Source: Cytobacillus massiliigabonensis
Lineage (GTDB): Bacteria > Bacillota > Bacilli > Bacillales > Cytobacillaceae
Direction: 5' to 3'
DNA: 58,663 nt
Assembly: GCF_900199725.1 (NCBI RefSeq)
Contig: NZ_LT904904.1
Coordinates: 673,810-732,472 of the forward strand
A model generated the notes under the pieces. It saw only the letters and a program-made list of their open reading frames with translations. It made no database searches and was not told the origin of the DNA. The position numbers and the translations under genes are program-made. The stretch's first letter is position 1. Every line of letters starts with the position of its first letter. Positions 44,347 through 54,638 of this stretch are shown here, in pieces.

Positions 44347-44447
44347 TTTCCTTTTCAAAGGGGTTTTGGGTATTCGAACAATGACGAATCGTTTCCTTGC
44401 GCATAACGTAGGCAGTTTCAAAAATACATCGGGAGGAGAGGGACAAA

Positions 44448-45479
44448 ATGATTGAGTTTCAAAATTTGAAAAAGGTATATAACAGCGGCGGACAGCAGGT
44501 TGCTGCGCTGAATGGAATTGATTTAACGATCAATAAAGGGGAGATTTTCGGTGTGATTGGGTTTAGCGGGGCGGGGAAAAGCTCACTGATCCGCTGCGTC
44601 AATTGGCTCGAACAGCCTACATCTGGCCGTGTGATTGTCGATGGCTATGATCTGACGGCGTTATCGGCGAAAGAAATCCGCGAAGTAAAAAGAAATATCG
44701 GAATGGTCTTTCAGCATTTTAATCTCCTAAACTCAAAAACAGTGTTTGCAAATGTAGCTATGCCGTTAATTTTAGCTAAGGTGCCAAAAGAGGAAATCAA
44801 GAAAAGAGTAGGTGAGCTATTAGAATTTGTTGGCCTGTCAGATAAGGCAAATAATTACCCTGACCAGTTGTCAGGCGGGCAGAAGCAGCGGATTGGCATT
44901 GCAAGGGCACTTGCTACACAGCCATCCATTCTCCTATGTGACGAGGCAACTTCTGCACTTGATCCGCAGACAACAAGCTCGATCTTGGATTTATTGAAAA
45001 AAATTAATCGGGAATACAACATTACAATCCTCATCATAACGCATGAGATGGCAGTCATCCGGGAAATTTGTGATCGGGTTGCGGTTATTGAAGCCGGAAA
45101 GATCATTGAAGAAGGGACTGTTTTCAATGTCTTTTCTTCACCGAAAACAGAAACAGCTAGAAACTTTGTCAGCTCTGTCATGAATGATCAGATCCCTGAC
45201 TCCATTAAGCAGATTGTTGAGAAAAATGCAGGGCTTCAAAGAATATTCCGGATTAATTTTATCGGCAATTCAGCTGGACAGCCGCTGCTCTCCCAGCTGG
45301 CAAAGAAGTTTGATATACACATCAATGTTCTTTTTGGAAATATAACCGAGCTGCAAGGCACGCCTTTCGGGAACTTAATTGTTGAGTTTCAAGGGGCTGA
45401 AAGTGAAATCAATCGTGCGTTAATGTTTATCAGCCAAGAGAAAGTAACAGTAAAGGAAGTGAAAGCACATGCTAGTTAA
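44448..45479 (+). CDS. metN: MetN, methionine ABC transporter ATPase
   Basis: Powers uptake of methionine. The 343-aa protein has Walker A GFSGAGKSSL, Q-loop VFQHFNLL, LSGGQKQRIGIARAL, LLCDEATSALDP and a C-terminal NIL ligand-sensing domain (about 270-340). ATG 44448 follows GGGAGGAG. Under the tandem SAM riboswitches; overlaps metI by 11 bases. Confidence 0.95.
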   Translation: MIEFQNLKKVYNSGGQQVAALNGIDLTINKGEIFGVIGFSGAGKSSLIRCVNWLEQPTSGRVIVDGYDLTALSAKEIREVKRNIGMVFQHFNLLNSKTVFANVAMPLILAKVPKEEIKKRVGELLEFVGLSDKANNYPDQLSGGQKQRIGIARALATQPSILLCDEATSALDPQTTSSILDLLKKINREYNITILIITHEMAVIREICDRVAVIEAGKIIEEGTVFNVFSSPKTETARNFVSSVMNDQIPDSIKQIVEKNAGLQRIFRINFIGNSAGQPLLSQLAKKFDIHINVLFGNITELQGTPFGNLIVEFQGAESEINRALMFISQEKVTVKEVKAHAS

Positions 45480-46119
45480 TTCAGACCAAATTATAGAAGC
45501 ACTGATTGAAACGATTCAGATGGTGGCATTTTCTCTCTTATTCTCTGCTGTTCTTGGTCTGCCGCTAGGAATTCTTCTTGTCATAACAAGAAAGGGACAT
45601 TTGCTGGAAAATCTGCCAGTTTTTAATGTAATCAATGGAATTATTAATATTTTCCGCTCGGTGCCATTCATTATTCTAATGGTGGCAATCATCCCGGTTA
45701 CAAGGCTGATTGTAGGTACATCAATCGGAACAGCGGCAGCAGTCGTTCCGCTCGTATTCTATGCTGGTCCATATATTGCAAGATTAATAGAAAATTCCTT
45801 GCTTGAAGTAGACCCAGGTGTCCTTGAAGCAGCACAAGCGATGGGAGCCACACCAGCACAAATCATTTTCAAATTTCTTATTCCAGAAGCGCTTAGTTCA
45901 TTAGTTTTAGCTTTTACGATTGCAACCATTGGTTTAGTTGGAGCTTCTGCAATGGCTGGAGCTGTTGGCGGGGGAGGGCTTGGTGATTTGGCTATTACAT
46001 ATGGCTATCAGCGGTTCGATACAATGGTCATGCTGATCACTGTAGGTATTTTAGTCGTAATGGTTCAAGGGCTGCAAACCTTTGGCAATATTTTATCAAA
46101 ACGAATTCGCAGACGATAA
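45469..46119 (+). CDS. metI: MetI, methionine ABC permease
   Basis: Inner-membrane permease of the MetNIQ system (metP in B. subtilis naming). The 216-aa product has about five TM helices and the BPD_transp_1 EAA loop EAAQAMGATPAQIIFKFLIP. Starts within the end of metN. Nine bases-scale gap to metQ with AGGAGG in between. Confidence 0.95.
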   Translation: MLVNSDQIIEALIETIQMVAFSLLFSAVLGLPLGILLVITRKGHLLENLPVFNVINGIINIFRSVPFIILMVAIIPVTRLIVGTSIGTAAAVVPLVFYAGPYIARLIENSLLEVDPGVLEAAQAMGATPAQIIFKFLIPEALSSLVLAFTIATIGLVGASAMAGAVGGGGLGDLAITYGYQRFDTMVMLITVGILVVMVQGLQTFGNILSKRIRRR

Positions 46120-46136
46120 TCAGGAGGATGACAACA

Positions 46137-46967
46137 ATGAAAAAGTTATTTTTTGCACTAATTATTTTAACGCTGGCCGTTTTTAGTACAGCATGCTCTA
46201 GCGAAACAAGCGGAAAAGAAAAATCAGTAAAGGTGAAGATTGGGGTTAGCGGATCAGATAACCGTATTTGGGACTTCGTAGCAGAAAAGGCAGCGAAGGA
46301 AGGGATTGAAGTAGAAATAATCAGTTTCTCTGACTATGTACAGCCGAACATTGCCCTTGCTGAAGGCGAGCTCGATGCCAATGCATTTCAAACCGTTGCG
46401 TACTTTGACTCTTTTATTAAGGAACATAATTTAGATTTAGTGCCAATTGCCACGACCGTTCTTGCACCAATGGGAATTTATTCTGAAAAGTTCAAGTCTG
46501 TTGATGATATTCCTGAGGGAGGAAAAATTGCGGTGCCAAATGATGTTTCCAATATGGGAAGAGCACTTCTTCTTCTTGAAGAAGCTGGTCTGATTAAACT
46601 GACAGACGATTACGATGGCAATGGATCTTTAGATAAAATCGTAGAAAATCCTAAAAATCTTGAAATTGTTGAAATGGTTGCGGCACAAACACCGCGCGTT
46701 TTGCCAGATGTAGCAGCTTCCATCATTAATAACGGAATTGCAGTTGACGCAGGCTTCAATCCAACAAAGGACTCGATTTACCATGAGAGCGCGACTGCTA
46801 CTCCATATGTCAACATCATCGCCACAAAAGCAGAAGACAAGGACAACAAACATCTAAAAAGATTGGCTGAGCTTTATCAAGAGGATGATGTAGCTGATTT
46901 TATTGAAAAAGAATACAAAGGAAACTCCATTCCGACATTTATTCCTTTAAGTGATATTGGCTGGTAA
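46137..46967 (+). CDS. metQ: MetQ, methionine-binding lipoprotein
   Basis: Captures methionine outside the membrane for MetNI. The 276-aa product has a lipoprotein signal with lipobox STAC (about residue 20) and the NLPA-family core VKIGVSGSDNRIWDF, LDANAFQTVAYFD and AVPNDVSNMGRALLLLE. ATG 46137 lies nine bases after AGGAGG; ATG 46128 abuts that site and is rejected. Confidence 0.95.
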   Translation: MKKLFFALIILTLAVFSTACSSETSGKEKSVKVKIGVSGSDNRIWDFVAEKAAKEGIEVEIISFSDYVQPNIALAEGELDANAFQTVAYFDSFIKEHNLDLVPIATTVLAPMGIYSEKFKSVDDIPEGGKIAVPNDVSNMGRALLLLEEAGLIKLTDDYDGNGSLDKIVENPKNLEIVEMVAAQTPRVLPDVAASIINNGIAVDAGFNPTKDSIYHESATATPYVNIIATKAEDKDNKHLKRLAELYQEDDVADFIEKEYKGNSIPTFIPLSDIGW

Positions 46968-47006
46968 TTTATTAAAAAATAAGGTCTTGTAAAAAGATAT
47001 TGTTGG

Positions 47007-47072
47007 TGCACTCAATCGCCTTTAATATACCTGTTCATTACGTTAGTCATTCGACGTTTATATTAAAGGCTC
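47007..47072 (+). repeat. Dispersed palindromic element, copy B
   Basis: Arms GCCTTTAATATA (47018-47029) and TATATTAAAGGC (47059-47070) form a perfect 12-bp stem. It starts TGCACTCAATCGCC and shares most of its first 48 bases with the minus strand of 28501-28583, including TGTTCATTAC in the loop. It lies between metQ and the amidohydrolase gene and could act as a weak terminator. Confidence 0.7.
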
Positions 47073-47118
47073 AATTATTATAACTAACAAAAAATAATCA
47101 TTAGGGAGGAACACAACC

Positions 47119-48333
47119 ATGTCAACACCATTAAAAACAAAAAATGAGTTAAAAGAAGCGATTATCGAGAATGTGGAAAGCAACAAGGAGCTTTATATTT
47201 CAACAAGCCATCAAATTCATGCAAAGCCTGAAATCGGAAATGAGGAGTTTTTTGCATCAGGACTTCTGATTGACATTCTTGAAAAAGAAGGATTTGAGGT
47301 AGAAAGGGCAGTAGCAGGACACCATACTTCTTTCCTGGCTCGTAAAAAATCCTTCCTAGAAGGACCGACCATTGCGTTTTTAGCTGAGTATGATGCACTT
47401 CCTGGGCTTGGCCATGCATGCGGCCATAACATCATTGGAACAACGAGTGTTGGAGCTGCGATCGCTTTAAGCAAGGCATTAGATGAAACTGGAGGAGAGG
47501 TTGTTGTATTAGGAACTCCTGCCGAAGAAGGCGGTCCTAATGGAAGTGCAAAAGGAAGCTTTGTGAAGCATGGGCTATTAGAAGGAATAGATGCTGCATT
47601 AATGATTCATCCTTCCAATCAAACAAGGCTGACGAGTACATCATTAGCGGTTGATCCGCTTGACTTTGAGTTTATTGGCAAGCCGGCACATGCGGCAGCT
47701 GCTCCACATGAAGGAATTAATGCACTCGATGCAGTCATTCAGCTATTCAATGGAATCAATGCCTTGCGTCAGCAGCTAAAGGATGATGTCCGCATTCATG
47801 GGATTATTACAGACGGCGGGGACGCGCCGAATATCATTCCGGAATATGCAAAAGCAAGATTCTTTATCCGTGCAGCAACGAGAGCACATTTAAATGAAGT
47901 AACAAAGAAAGTAAAAGCGATTGCTGAAGGTGCAGCACTTGCAACGGGTGCAAAGCTAAACATCATTGCATTCCAAAATGAAGTTGACAATCTTCTATTA
48001 AATAGGAAGTTTGATGAAGTATTCCATGGCATCATCGAGGAATTAGGGGAAACGGTTATTTTAGATGATAAGGATGGCATTGGTTCTACAGATGCTGGGA
48101 ACATCAGCCAAGTTGTGCCAACGATCCATCCATATATTAAAATTGGTGCAGATGATCTCGTTGGTCATACAGTTCCATTTAGAGAGGCAGCTGCTTCTAA
48201 AAAGGGTGATGAAGCATTAATTACTGGAGCGAAGGCGCTTGCCTTGACTGGACTGGAATTAATAATTAACTCTGAGCGGCTGGCTGCTATAAAAGAAGAA
48301 TTCCGTGAGAGAAAAGCTGCAGAAAATAAATAA
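47119..48333 (+). CDS. M20-family amidohydrolase/peptidase
   Basis: Zinc-dependent hydrolase of the M20D type (N-acyl amino acid or aminobenzoyl-glutamate hydrolase-like). The 404-aa product has LAEYDALPGLGHACGHN with the metal-binding HACGH, TPAEEGGPNG with the catalytic Glu pair, and GSTDAGNISQVVPTIHPYI. RBS AGGGAGGA precedes ATG 47119. Located behind metNIQ, so release of methionine from an N-acyl or peptide form is a possible role; this is inference. Confidence 0.85.
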   Translation: MSTPLKTKNELKEAIIENVESNKELYISTSHQIHAKPEIGNEEFFASGLLIDILEKEGFEVERAVAGHHTSFLARKKSFLEGPTIAFLAEYDALPGLGHACGHNIIGTTSVGAAIALSKALDETGGEVVVLGTPAEEGGPNGSAKGSFVKHGLLEGIDAALMIHPSNQTRLTSTSLAVDPLDFEFIGKPAHAAAAPHEGINALDAVIQLFNGINALRQQLKDDVRIHGIITDGGDAPNIIPEYAKARFFIRAATRAHLNEVTKKVKAIAEGAALATGAKLNIIAFQNEVDNLLLNRKFDEVFHGIIEELGETVILDDKDGIGSTDAGNISQVVPTIHPYIKIGADDLVGHTVPFREAAASKKGDEALITGAKALALTGLELIINSERLAAIKEEFRERKAAENK

Positions 48334-48438
48334 AAACATATTCTCATAGAAAGAAGAAGGAGCCCGAATTTTCAAGAAGGCGGAAAAAGCGGCCGCATAA
48401 AAAGCATGCACAACCAAAAGAAACAAATTTATAGAGGC

Positions 48439-48471
48439 AAAAGGTGTCCCGATAGATTCGGAACACCTTTT
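48439..48471. terminator. Terminator between amidohydrolase and ssp
   Basis: AAAAGGTGTCCC (48439-48450) pairs with GGAACACCTTTT (48460-48471), with one mismatch; can serve both convergent genes. Confidence 0.75.
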
Positions 48472-48535
48472 ATAGTCTTCTATTGGTACAGGAGATGGAT
48501 ATTGAGTCTGCATCCCTAAATTCCCCAAAACAATG

Positions 48536-48808
48536 TTATCTCCGCATCTGTTCCTGTGCCATTCGTACAAGCTCTTTCACCATGTTTCCTCCAATTTCGC
48601 CTCCGACTTTCCCTGCCTCTTTAGAAGTTAGACTGCCGTTATACCCCTTTTGAAGCGGAACACCCACTTCATTTGCTACCTCATATTTCACATGGTCGGG
48701 ATCTTCTTGATTGATATGGTATCCTTTGTTTTTCATTACTTGATTTTTCAACTGATCTAATGCTCCCCGTGATTCTGGAACGAGCGGACGCCGCTTTCTT
48801 CTCGCCAT
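48536..48808 (-). CDS. Alpha/beta-type small acid-soluble spore protein
   Basis: Coats and protects DNA in the dormant spore. The 90-aa product has the family blocks VPESRGALDQLKNQVM, KYEVANEVGVPL and NGSLTSKEAGKVGGEIGGNM, with the GPR-protease region in the first. An unusually basic start (MARRKRRP) is seen. GGAGG lies ten bases before the ATG, and a sigma-G promoter is upstream. It shows the organism forms endospores. Confidence 0.94.
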   Translation of the reverse strand: MARRKRRPLVPESRGALDQLKNQVMKNKGYHINQEDPDHVKYEVANEVGVPLQKGYNGSLTSKEAGKVGGEIGGNMVKELVRMAQEQMRR

Positions 48809-48839
48809 CGTACGTAAGCCTCCCTGAAATGTTTATGAT

Positions 48840-48869
48840 TATCATGTGATCACATGCCTAGAATCATTC
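48840..48869 (-). promoter_or_regulatory. Sigma-G promoter of ssp
   Basis: On the minus strand, GAATG (48869-48865), 18 bp, CATGATA (48846-48840), matching the forespore SigG consensus GMATR/CATNNTA. Confidence 0.82.
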
Positions 48870-48945
48870 GTTTAAATCGGTGGTGCATGTTACCAAAATA
48901 CGCTATTCTATTGATAAGTGAAATTAGTAAAAGAAGGTGTAATGA

Positions 48946-49179
48946 TTGGGATTAAAATTTTTATCGGCCTTGCTGATTCCAGGTTTGCTTGTAGTGCTGT
49001 TTACAAGAGTGGCATATAATCATGTGATTGGCCTTGTCCTGACGGTAGCATTAATTGCAGCTTCTGTTTATAAAGGCTACACAGATTCATTCTGGCTTAT
49101 TGTCGTTGATGCCTTTTCTTTGACTGTTGGATTTTGGTACTCACAGCGGATGAAAAAGAATTTTCAGAAAAAGTCCTGA
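48946..49179 (+). CDS. csbA: CsbA-like small membrane protein
   Basis: Small stress-associated membrane protein of unknown function, upstream of uvrB in B. subtilis, where it is sigma-B controlled. The 77-aa product has three hydrophobic segments (LSALLIPGLLVVLF, VIGLVLTVALIAASVY, FWLIVVDAFSLTVGFWY) and a basic tail. Start TTG 48946 follows AAGGTGT. A GTTTAA at 48869-48874 resembles a sigma-B -35, but no GGGTAT follows. Confidence 0.82.
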   Translation: MGLKFLSALLIPGLLVVLFTRVAYNHVIGLVLTVALIAASVYKGYTDSFWLIVVDAFSLTVGFWYSQRMKKNFQKKS

Positions 49180-49195
49180 ATAAAACATATTGCAG

Positions 49196-49227
49196 ACCTG
49201 TCGATGCGTATTCGACAGGTTTTTTTA
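49196..49227 (+). terminator. Terminator of csbA
   Basis: Perfect 9-bp stem ACCTGTCGA (49196-49204) / TCGACAGGT (49212-49220) followed by seven T. Confidence 0.92.
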
Positions 49228-49251
49228 TCGTCGTTCAATCATTAGCTATTT

Positions 49252-49269
49252 TAGTCAAACGTTTGATTA
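49252..49269. promoter_or_regulatory. Palindromic operator-like site 1
   Basis: Core palindrome TCAAACGTTTGA (49255-49266) in TAGTCAAACGTTTGATTA; symmetrical over 18 bp with one mismatch, like TetR-family operators. See the second copy at 49403. Confidence 0.55.
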
Positions 49270-49402
49270 ATGCTGCTTCGCCCTATTCCTCCATTATTTG
49301 CGAGAAATGCTAATCCTTTAATCTAAGTAAAGCTCATATTTCTTGGGAAATTGTCGAGAAAATATAATTGCTTTTTACATAAGCTGCAATTTGCTGCGTA
49401 AC

Positions 49403-49420
49403 TAATCAAACGTTTGATTA
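49403..49420. promoter_or_regulatory. Palindromic operator-like site 2
   Basis: TAATCAAACGTTTGATTA is a perfect 18-bp palindrome, 151 bp from the first copy. No regulator gene is encoded nearby. Apart from these two sites, 49228-49490 shows nothing I can name. Confidence 0.6.
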
Positions 49421-49493
49421 ATAAAAATTCGGCAATATGAACCTATTTTCGATAATTACTCCTATCAAAAGATCAGCAAGCGGAAAAAATAAA

Positions 49494-49507
49494 CGAATAT
49501 TCGTTCG
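49494..49507. promoter_or_regulatory. LexA (SOS) box of uvrB
   Basis: CGAATATTCGTTCG differs at one position from the Gram-positive consensus CGAACNNNNGTTCG. It is about 30 bp upstream of the extended -10 of uvrB. Confidence 0.82.
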
Positions 49508-49536
49508 CATATTGCTGGTTTGTATTAACTATTTTG

Positions 49537-49545
49537 TGGTAGAAT
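49537..49545 (+). promoter_or_regulatory. Extended -10 promoter of uvrB
   Basis: TGGTAGAAT (TG-N-TAGAAT) with no strong -35; follows the LexA box. Confidence 0.6.
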
Positions 49546-49653
49546 GTTTATATAAGAATAAAGTTAAAAAATGACAAATCAGCCAACAGCCAGTCCTATA
49601 CATTCAAGCTGATTGATAATAGAGAAAAGTATAAATGAACTGGAGGCTTTTTA

Positions 49654-51633
49654 GTGAAGGACCAATTTAAACTAGTCTCGAAGTATTCCCCACAAGGCGA
49701 TCAGCCAGAAGCAATCAGAAAAATTGTTGAAGGAATTCAAGCGGGAAAACGGCATCAGACGCTTTTAGGAGCAACAGGAACAGGAAAGACTTTTACTATT
49801 TCAAACGTGATTAAAGAAGTCAATCGGCCAACTTTGATTATTGCTCACAATAAAACATTGGCTGGTCAGCTTTACAGTGAATTTAAAGAGTTTTTTCCTG
49901 ATAATGCGGTAGAGTACTTTGTCAGTTATTATGATTATTTTCAGCCGGAAGCATATGTACCATCCACTGATACCTTCATAGAAAAGGATTCAAGTGTAAA
50001 CGATGAAATTGATAAGCTCCGTCACTCGGCAACATCTGCATTATTTGAACGCCGGGATGTCATCATTATTGCCAGTGTTTCTTGTATTTATGGTTTAGGA
50101 TCACCGGAAGAGTACAGAGAGCTAGTGCTGTCTCTTCGTACTGGAATGGAAATTGAAAGAAATCAATTGCTGCGAAAGCTGGTAGATATTCAATATGATC
50201 GAAATGACATGAACTTTCAGCGGGGGGCATTTCGTGTTCGCGGCGATGTGGTGGAAATATTCCCAGCTTCGAAGGATGAGCACTGTTTGCGCGTGGAATT
50301 TTTCGGGGATGAAATTGAACGGATACGTGAGGTCGATGCACTAACTGGAGAAATTATTGGTGAAAGAGAGCATGTCGCTATTTTCCCAGCCTCTCACTTC
50401 GTTACCCGTGAGGAAAAAATGCTTGTGGCCATTCAAAATATCGAAAAGGAATTGGAAGAACGGCTAGCGGATTTACGTGAAAATAACAGGCTGCTTGAAG
50501 CACAGCGCTTAGAGCAGAGAACACGTTATGATCTCGAAATGATGAGGGAAATGGGCTTTTGTTCAGGGATTGAGAACTATTCCAGACATTTAACATTGAG
50601 ACCTCCAGGCTCCACTCCATACACATTGCTCGATTATTTTCCAAAGGATTTGCTTATCGTTATTGATGAGTCCCACGTGACGCTCCCGCAAATTCGCGGA
50701 ATGTACAATGGGGATCAAGCACGGAAATCAGTTCTTGTTGAACATGGCTTCCGTCTTCCATCAGCATTAGACAACCGGCCGTTAATGTTTCCAGAGTTTG
50801 AGAAGCATATCGATCAAATTGTCTATGTTTCTGCAACGCCTGGTCCATACGAGCTTGAACATACACCAGAAATGATCGAGCAAATTATCCGTCCAACCGG
50901 ACTGCTTGATCCAACGATCGATGTCCGTCCGATAGAAGGACAAATTGATGACCTGATTGGTGAAATCCAAGATCGAATTAAGCGCAATGAGCGGGTGCTG
51001 ATTACTACCTTGACGAAGAAAATGTCTGAGGATTTGACCGATTATTTAAAAGAAATTGGCATTAAAGTTCAATACTTGCACTCAGAGGTAAAAACATTAG
51101 AGCGGATTGAAATTATCCGCGAGCTTCGCCTTGGAACATACGATGTTCTCGTCGGAATCAACCTTTTAAGAGAAGGGCTGGATATTCCGGAGGTTTCATT
51201 AGTGGCAATTTTAGATGCTGACAAAGAAGGCTTCCTTCGTTCGGAGCGTTCCCTAATTCAGACGATCGGCCGGGCTGCCCGAAATGCAAATGGGCATGTC
51301 ATTATGTATGCAGACAAAATCACCAATTCAATGGAATTAGCTCTCAGTGAGACGAAACGGCGCCGCACACTGCAGGAGGAACACAATCTTAAACATGGAA
51401 TCACACCGCAGACGATCCAAAAGGATATTCGCGAAGTCATTCGTGCCACTCATGCTGCTGAGGAACAAGAAGAATATAAGGCTTCATCGCAAATTGGCAA
51501 GCTAAATAAGAAAGAACGAGAAAAACTAATCACAAATATGGAAAAAGAAATGAAGGAAGCAGCGAAAGCGCTCAACTTCGAACGCGCAGCAGAGCTTCGT
51601 GATTTATTATTAGAGTTGAAAGCGGAAGGATGA
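49654..51633 (+). CDS. uvrB: UvrB, excinuclease ABC subunit B
   Basis: Damage-verification helicase of nucleotide excision repair. The 659-aa product has Walker A GATGTGKT (about 39-46), the beta-hairpin region [41 protein letters not shown] and a C-terminal UVR coiled-coil domain ([20 protein letters not shown]). GTG 49654 follows CTGGAGGC. SOS-controlled and paired with uvrA seven bases downstream. Confidence 0.98.
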   Translation: MKDQFKLVSKYSPQGDQPEAIRKIVEGIQAGKRHQTLLGATGTGKTFTISNVIKEVNRPTLIIAHNKTLAGQLYSEFKEFFPDNAVEYFVSYYDYFQPEAYVPSTDTFIEKDSSVNDEIDKLRHSATSALFERRDVIIIASVSCIYGLGSPEEYRELVLSLRTGMEIERNQLLRKLVDIQYDRNDMNFQRGAFRVRGDVVEIFPASKDEHCLRVEFFGDEIERIREVDALTGEIIGEREHVAIFPASHFVTREEKMLVAIQNIEKELEERLADLRENNRLLEAQRLEQRTRYDLEMMREMGFCSGIENYSRHLTLRPPGSTPYTLLDYFPKDLLIVIDESHVTLPQIRGMYNGDQARKSVLVEHGFRLPSALDNRPLMFPEFEKHIDQIVYVSATPGPYELEHTPEMIEQIIRPTGLLDPTIDVRPIEGQIDDLIGEIQDRIKRNERVLITTLTKKMSEDLTDYLKEIGIKVQYLHSEVKTLERIEIIRELRLGTYDVLVGINLLREGLDIPEVSLVAILDADKEGFLRSERSLIQTIGRAARNANGHVIMYADKITNSMELALSETKRRRTLQEEHNLKHGITPQTIQKDIREVIRATHAAEEQEEYKASSQIGKLNKKEREKLITNMEKEMKEAAKALNFERAAELRDLLLELKAEG

Positions 51634-51640
51634 CGTACAA

Positions 51641-54520
51641 ATGGCGATGGAAAAATTAATCGTAAAAGGCGCCAGAGCCCATAATTTAAAAAATATTGAT
51701 GTCACCATTCCGAGAGATAAGCTTGTTGTTTTAACGGGGCTTTCCGGTTCTGGAAAGTCCTCTCTTGCTTTCGATACGATCTATGCGGAAGGGCAGCGCA
51801 GATATGTGGAATCATTATCCGCCTATGCACGCCAGTTCCTTGGCCAAATGGACAAGCCAGATGTAGATGCGATCGAAGGTTTATCTCCGGCGATATCAAT
51901 TGATCAAAAAACGACTAGCAGAAACCCTCGCTCAACAGTTGGAACAGTGACAGAAATTTATGATTATCTGCGGTTATTATATGCAAGAGTCGGCCGTCCG
52001 ACATGTCCGATTCATCATATTGAAATTTCGTCACAGACAATCGAGCAAATGGTTGACCGAATTCTTGAATATCCTGAACGAACAAAGCTGCAAATCCTTG
52101 CACCACTTGTATCTGGGCGAAAAGGGGCACATGTGAAGATTCTTGAGGATGTCAAAAAGCAGGGATTTGTCCGTGTTCGTATTGATGGGGAAATGCATGA
52201 CCTTGGAGAAGAGATAGAACTTGAAAAGAACAAAAAGCATTCCATTGAAGTAGTGATAGATCGAATTGTGGTCAAGGACGGCGTTGCTGCACGTCTTGCA
52301 GACTCCATGGAAACTGCCTTGAAGCTTGGAGAGGGAAAAGTACTGATCGATGTGATTGGCGAGGAAGAGCTGCTATTCAGTGAAAATCATGCTTGCCCGC
52401 ATTGTGATTTTTCTATTGGGGAGCTTGAGCCGCGAATGTTTTCCTTTAATAGTCCATTTGGTGCTTGTCCTGAATGTGACGGGCTTGGTTCCAAGCTTGA
52501 AGTGGATGTAGACCTTGTCATTCCGAATCGAGATCTATCATTAAAGCAGCATGCCATTGCACCATGGGAGCCAACAAGCTCACAATATTATCCGCAGCTG
52601 CTAGAGGCTGTCTGCACTCATTATGGAATCGACATGGATATCCCAGTTAAGGATATTCCTTCTCATCTCTTCGATAAGGTTTTATATGGCTCAAACGGAG
52701 AAAAAATCTTCTTTCACTACGAAAATGACTTCGGTCAAGTAAGAGAAACGACGATTGAATTTGAGGGTGTTATACGAAATGTTGAGCGAAGATTTAAAGA
52801 AACAAGCTCTGACTATATTCGTGAACAAATGGAGAAGTATATGGCTCAGCATGATTGCCCAACATGCAAGGGGTACCGTCTGAAAAGGGAAACGCTTGCC
52901 GTTCTTATTTCAGGTCAGCATATTGGTAAAGTAACCGAATTATCAATTGCTGAAGCACATCAATTTTTTGATAGCCTGTCATTAACAGATAAAGAGATGA
53001 AAATAGCAAATCTCATTTTCCGTGAAATCAAGGAGCGTCTAGGCTTTTTAGTAAATGTCGGACTTGATTATTTAACATTAAGCCGCGCGGCTGGAACACT
53101 TTCAGGCGGAGAAGCTCAGCGGATCCGGCTGGCAACCCAGATTGGCTCAAGACTGACTGGTGTGCTTTATATTCTTGATGAGCCATCCATTGGTCTCCAT
53201 CAGCGGGATAATGACCGTTTGATTGAAACGCTTAAAAATATGCGGGATATCGGAAATACGTTAATTGTAGTTGAACATGATGAAGATACCATGCTTGCTG
53301 CTGACTATTTAATAGACATTGGTCCAGGGGCAGGTGTTCATGGCGGAGAGATTATTTCAGCTGGAACACCAAATGAAGTAATGGAAGATCCAAACTCATT
53401 AACAGGCCAATACCTTGCAGGAAAGAAATATATCCCGCTTCCTATTGAACGCCGTAAAAATGATGGAAGATTTATAGAAATAAAAGGTGCCAAAGAGAAT
53501 AATCTTAAAAATGTAAACGTAAAATTCCCATTAGGTACATTTATTGCCGTTACTGGGGTATCAGGATCAGGAAAAAGTACGCTTATTAATGAAATTTTGC
53601 ATAAAACATTGGCGCAAAAGCTTAATCGAGCTAAAAGCAAGCCTGGTGAGCATAAAGAGATTAAAGGAATTGAGCAATTAGAAAAGGTCATTGACATTGA
53701 CCAGTCTCCGATCGGAAGAACACCGCGCTCGAATCCAGCTACATACACAGGTGTATTTGATGACATTCGTGATCTTTTTTCAACAACAAATGAAGCAAAG
53801 GTTCGAGGATATAAAAAAGGCCGTTTCAGCTTTAATGTGAAAGGCGGACGCTGTGAAGCATGCCGAGGCGATGGAATAATAAAAATCGAAATGCATTTCT
53901 TGCCTGACGTATATGTGCCTTGTGAAGTATGCCATGGAAAACGGTACAACAGAGAAACGCTTGAAGTGAAGTACAAAGGAAAAAGCATTGCAGAGATTTT
54001 AGATATGACTGTAGAGGATGCAGTTGAATTCTTCGAAAACGTTCCAAAAATCAGCAGAAAGCTGCAAACGATTTATGATGTGGGTCTTGGATACATAAAG
54101 CTTGGCCAGCCCGCTACAACGCTGTCAGGAGGAGAGGCTCAGCGTGTTAAGCTTGCCTCTGAGCTGCACCGTCGTTCAAATGGCAAATCATTTTATATTC
54201 TTGATGAGCCGACAACCGGATTGCATGTTGACGATATATCCAGACTGCTCATCGTACTGCAGCGCCTTGTAGAAAATGGGGATACCGTCCTTGTGATTGA
54301 ACACAATCTCGATGTCATTAAGACGGCGGATTATATTGTTGACCTTGGTCCAGAAGGCGGGAATAAAGGTGGAACCATTGTAGCAACTGGCACACCGGAA
54401 AAAATTGCCGAAACACCTGAATCCTATACAGGAAAATATTTAAAACCAATATTAGAGCGTGACCGCTTACGAATGAAAAAAGAAATAGAAGAAAAAGAAG
54501 CAACTGTATCAAATGTGTAA
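51641..54520 (+). CDS. uvrA: UvrA, excinuclease ABC subunit A
   Basis: Dimeric damage-recognition ATPase that loads UvrB. The 959-aa protein has two ABC cassettes with Walker [11 protein letters not shown] and [10 protein letters not shown], signatures [16 protein letters not shown] and [15 protein letters not shown], and zinc sites CPHCDF/CPECDG, CPTCKG and [30 protein letters not shown] precedes ATG 51641. Full length for the family. Confidence 0.98.
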   Translation: MAMEKLIVKGARAHNLKNIDVTIPRDKLVVLTGLSGSGKSSLAFDTIYAEGQRRYVESLSAYARQFLGQMDKPDVDAIEGLSPAISIDQKTTSRNPRSTVGTVTEIYDYLRLLYARVGRPTCPIHHIEISSQTIEQMVDRILEYPERTKLQILAPLVSGRKGAHVKILEDVKKQGFVRVRIDGEMHDLGEEIELEKNKKHSIEVVIDRIVVKDGVAARLADSMETALKLGEGKVLIDVIGEEELLFSENHACPHCDFSIGELEPRMFSFNSPFGACPECDGLGSKLEVDVDLVIPNRDLSLKQHAIAPWEPTSSQYYPQLLEAVCTHYGIDMDIPVKDIPSHLFDKVLYGSNGEKIFFHYENDFGQVRETTIEFEGVIRNVERRFKETSSDYIREQMEKYMAQHDCPTCKGYRLKRETLAVLISGQHIGKVTELSIAEAHQFFDSLSLTDKEMKIANLIFREIKERLGFLVNVGLDYLTLSRAAGTLSGGEAQRIRLATQIGSRLTGVLYILDEPSIGLHQRDNDRLIETLKNMRDIGNTLIVVEHDEDTMLAADYLIDIGPGAGVHGGEIISAGTPNEVMEDPNSLTGQYLAGKKYIPLPIERRKNDGRFIEIKGAKENNLKNVNVKFPLGTFIAVTGVSGSGKSTLINEILHKTLAQKLNRAKSKPGEHKEIKGIEQLEKVIDIDQSPIGRTPRSNPATYTGVFDDIRDLFSTTNEAKVRGYKKGRFSFNVKGGRCEACRGDGIIKIEMHFLPDVYVPCEVCHGKRYNRETLEVKYKGKSIAEILDMTVEDAVEFFENVPKISRKLQTIYDVGLGYIKLGQPATTLSGGEAQRVKLASELHRRSNGKSFYILDEPTTGLHVDDISRLLIVLQRLVENGDTVLVIEHNLDVIKTADYIVDLGPEGGNKGGTIVATGTPEKIAETPESYTGKYLKPILERDRLRMKKEIEEKEATVSNV

Positions 54521-54524
54521 TGTT

Positions 54525-54557
54525 AAAGAAGCAGTACGATGTGGTGCTGCTTCTTTT
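54525..54557 (+). terminator. Terminator of uvrBA
   Basis: 10-bp stem AAAGAAGCAG (54525-54534) / CTGCTTCTTT (54547-54556) plus T-run. Confidence 0.88.
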
Positions 54558-54580
54558 TTGCTAAAAATTAATTTAAAATT

Positions 54581-54607
54581 TGAAACCTTCGCTTATCAGA
54601 TTTCGTA
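54581..54607 (+). promoter_or_regulatory. Sigma-W-type ECF promoter of yvlB
   Basis: TGAAAC (54581-54586), 17 bp, CGTA (54604-54607), close to the SigW consensus TGAAAC-N16-CGTA. The yvl operon belongs to the SigW regulon in B. subtilis. Confidence 0.75.
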
Positions 54608-54638
54608 TATAAAATAAAAACGTCTGGAGGAGATTGGT

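Noticed and set aside
44202..44384. 60-aa frame over SAM riboswitch 2
   Set aside because: It runs through the aptamer and terminator, which are fully explained as RNA.
48869..48900. Sigma-B promoter for csbA
   Set aside because: GTTTAA is present as a -35, but no GGGTAT-like -10 follows at 13-15 bp.
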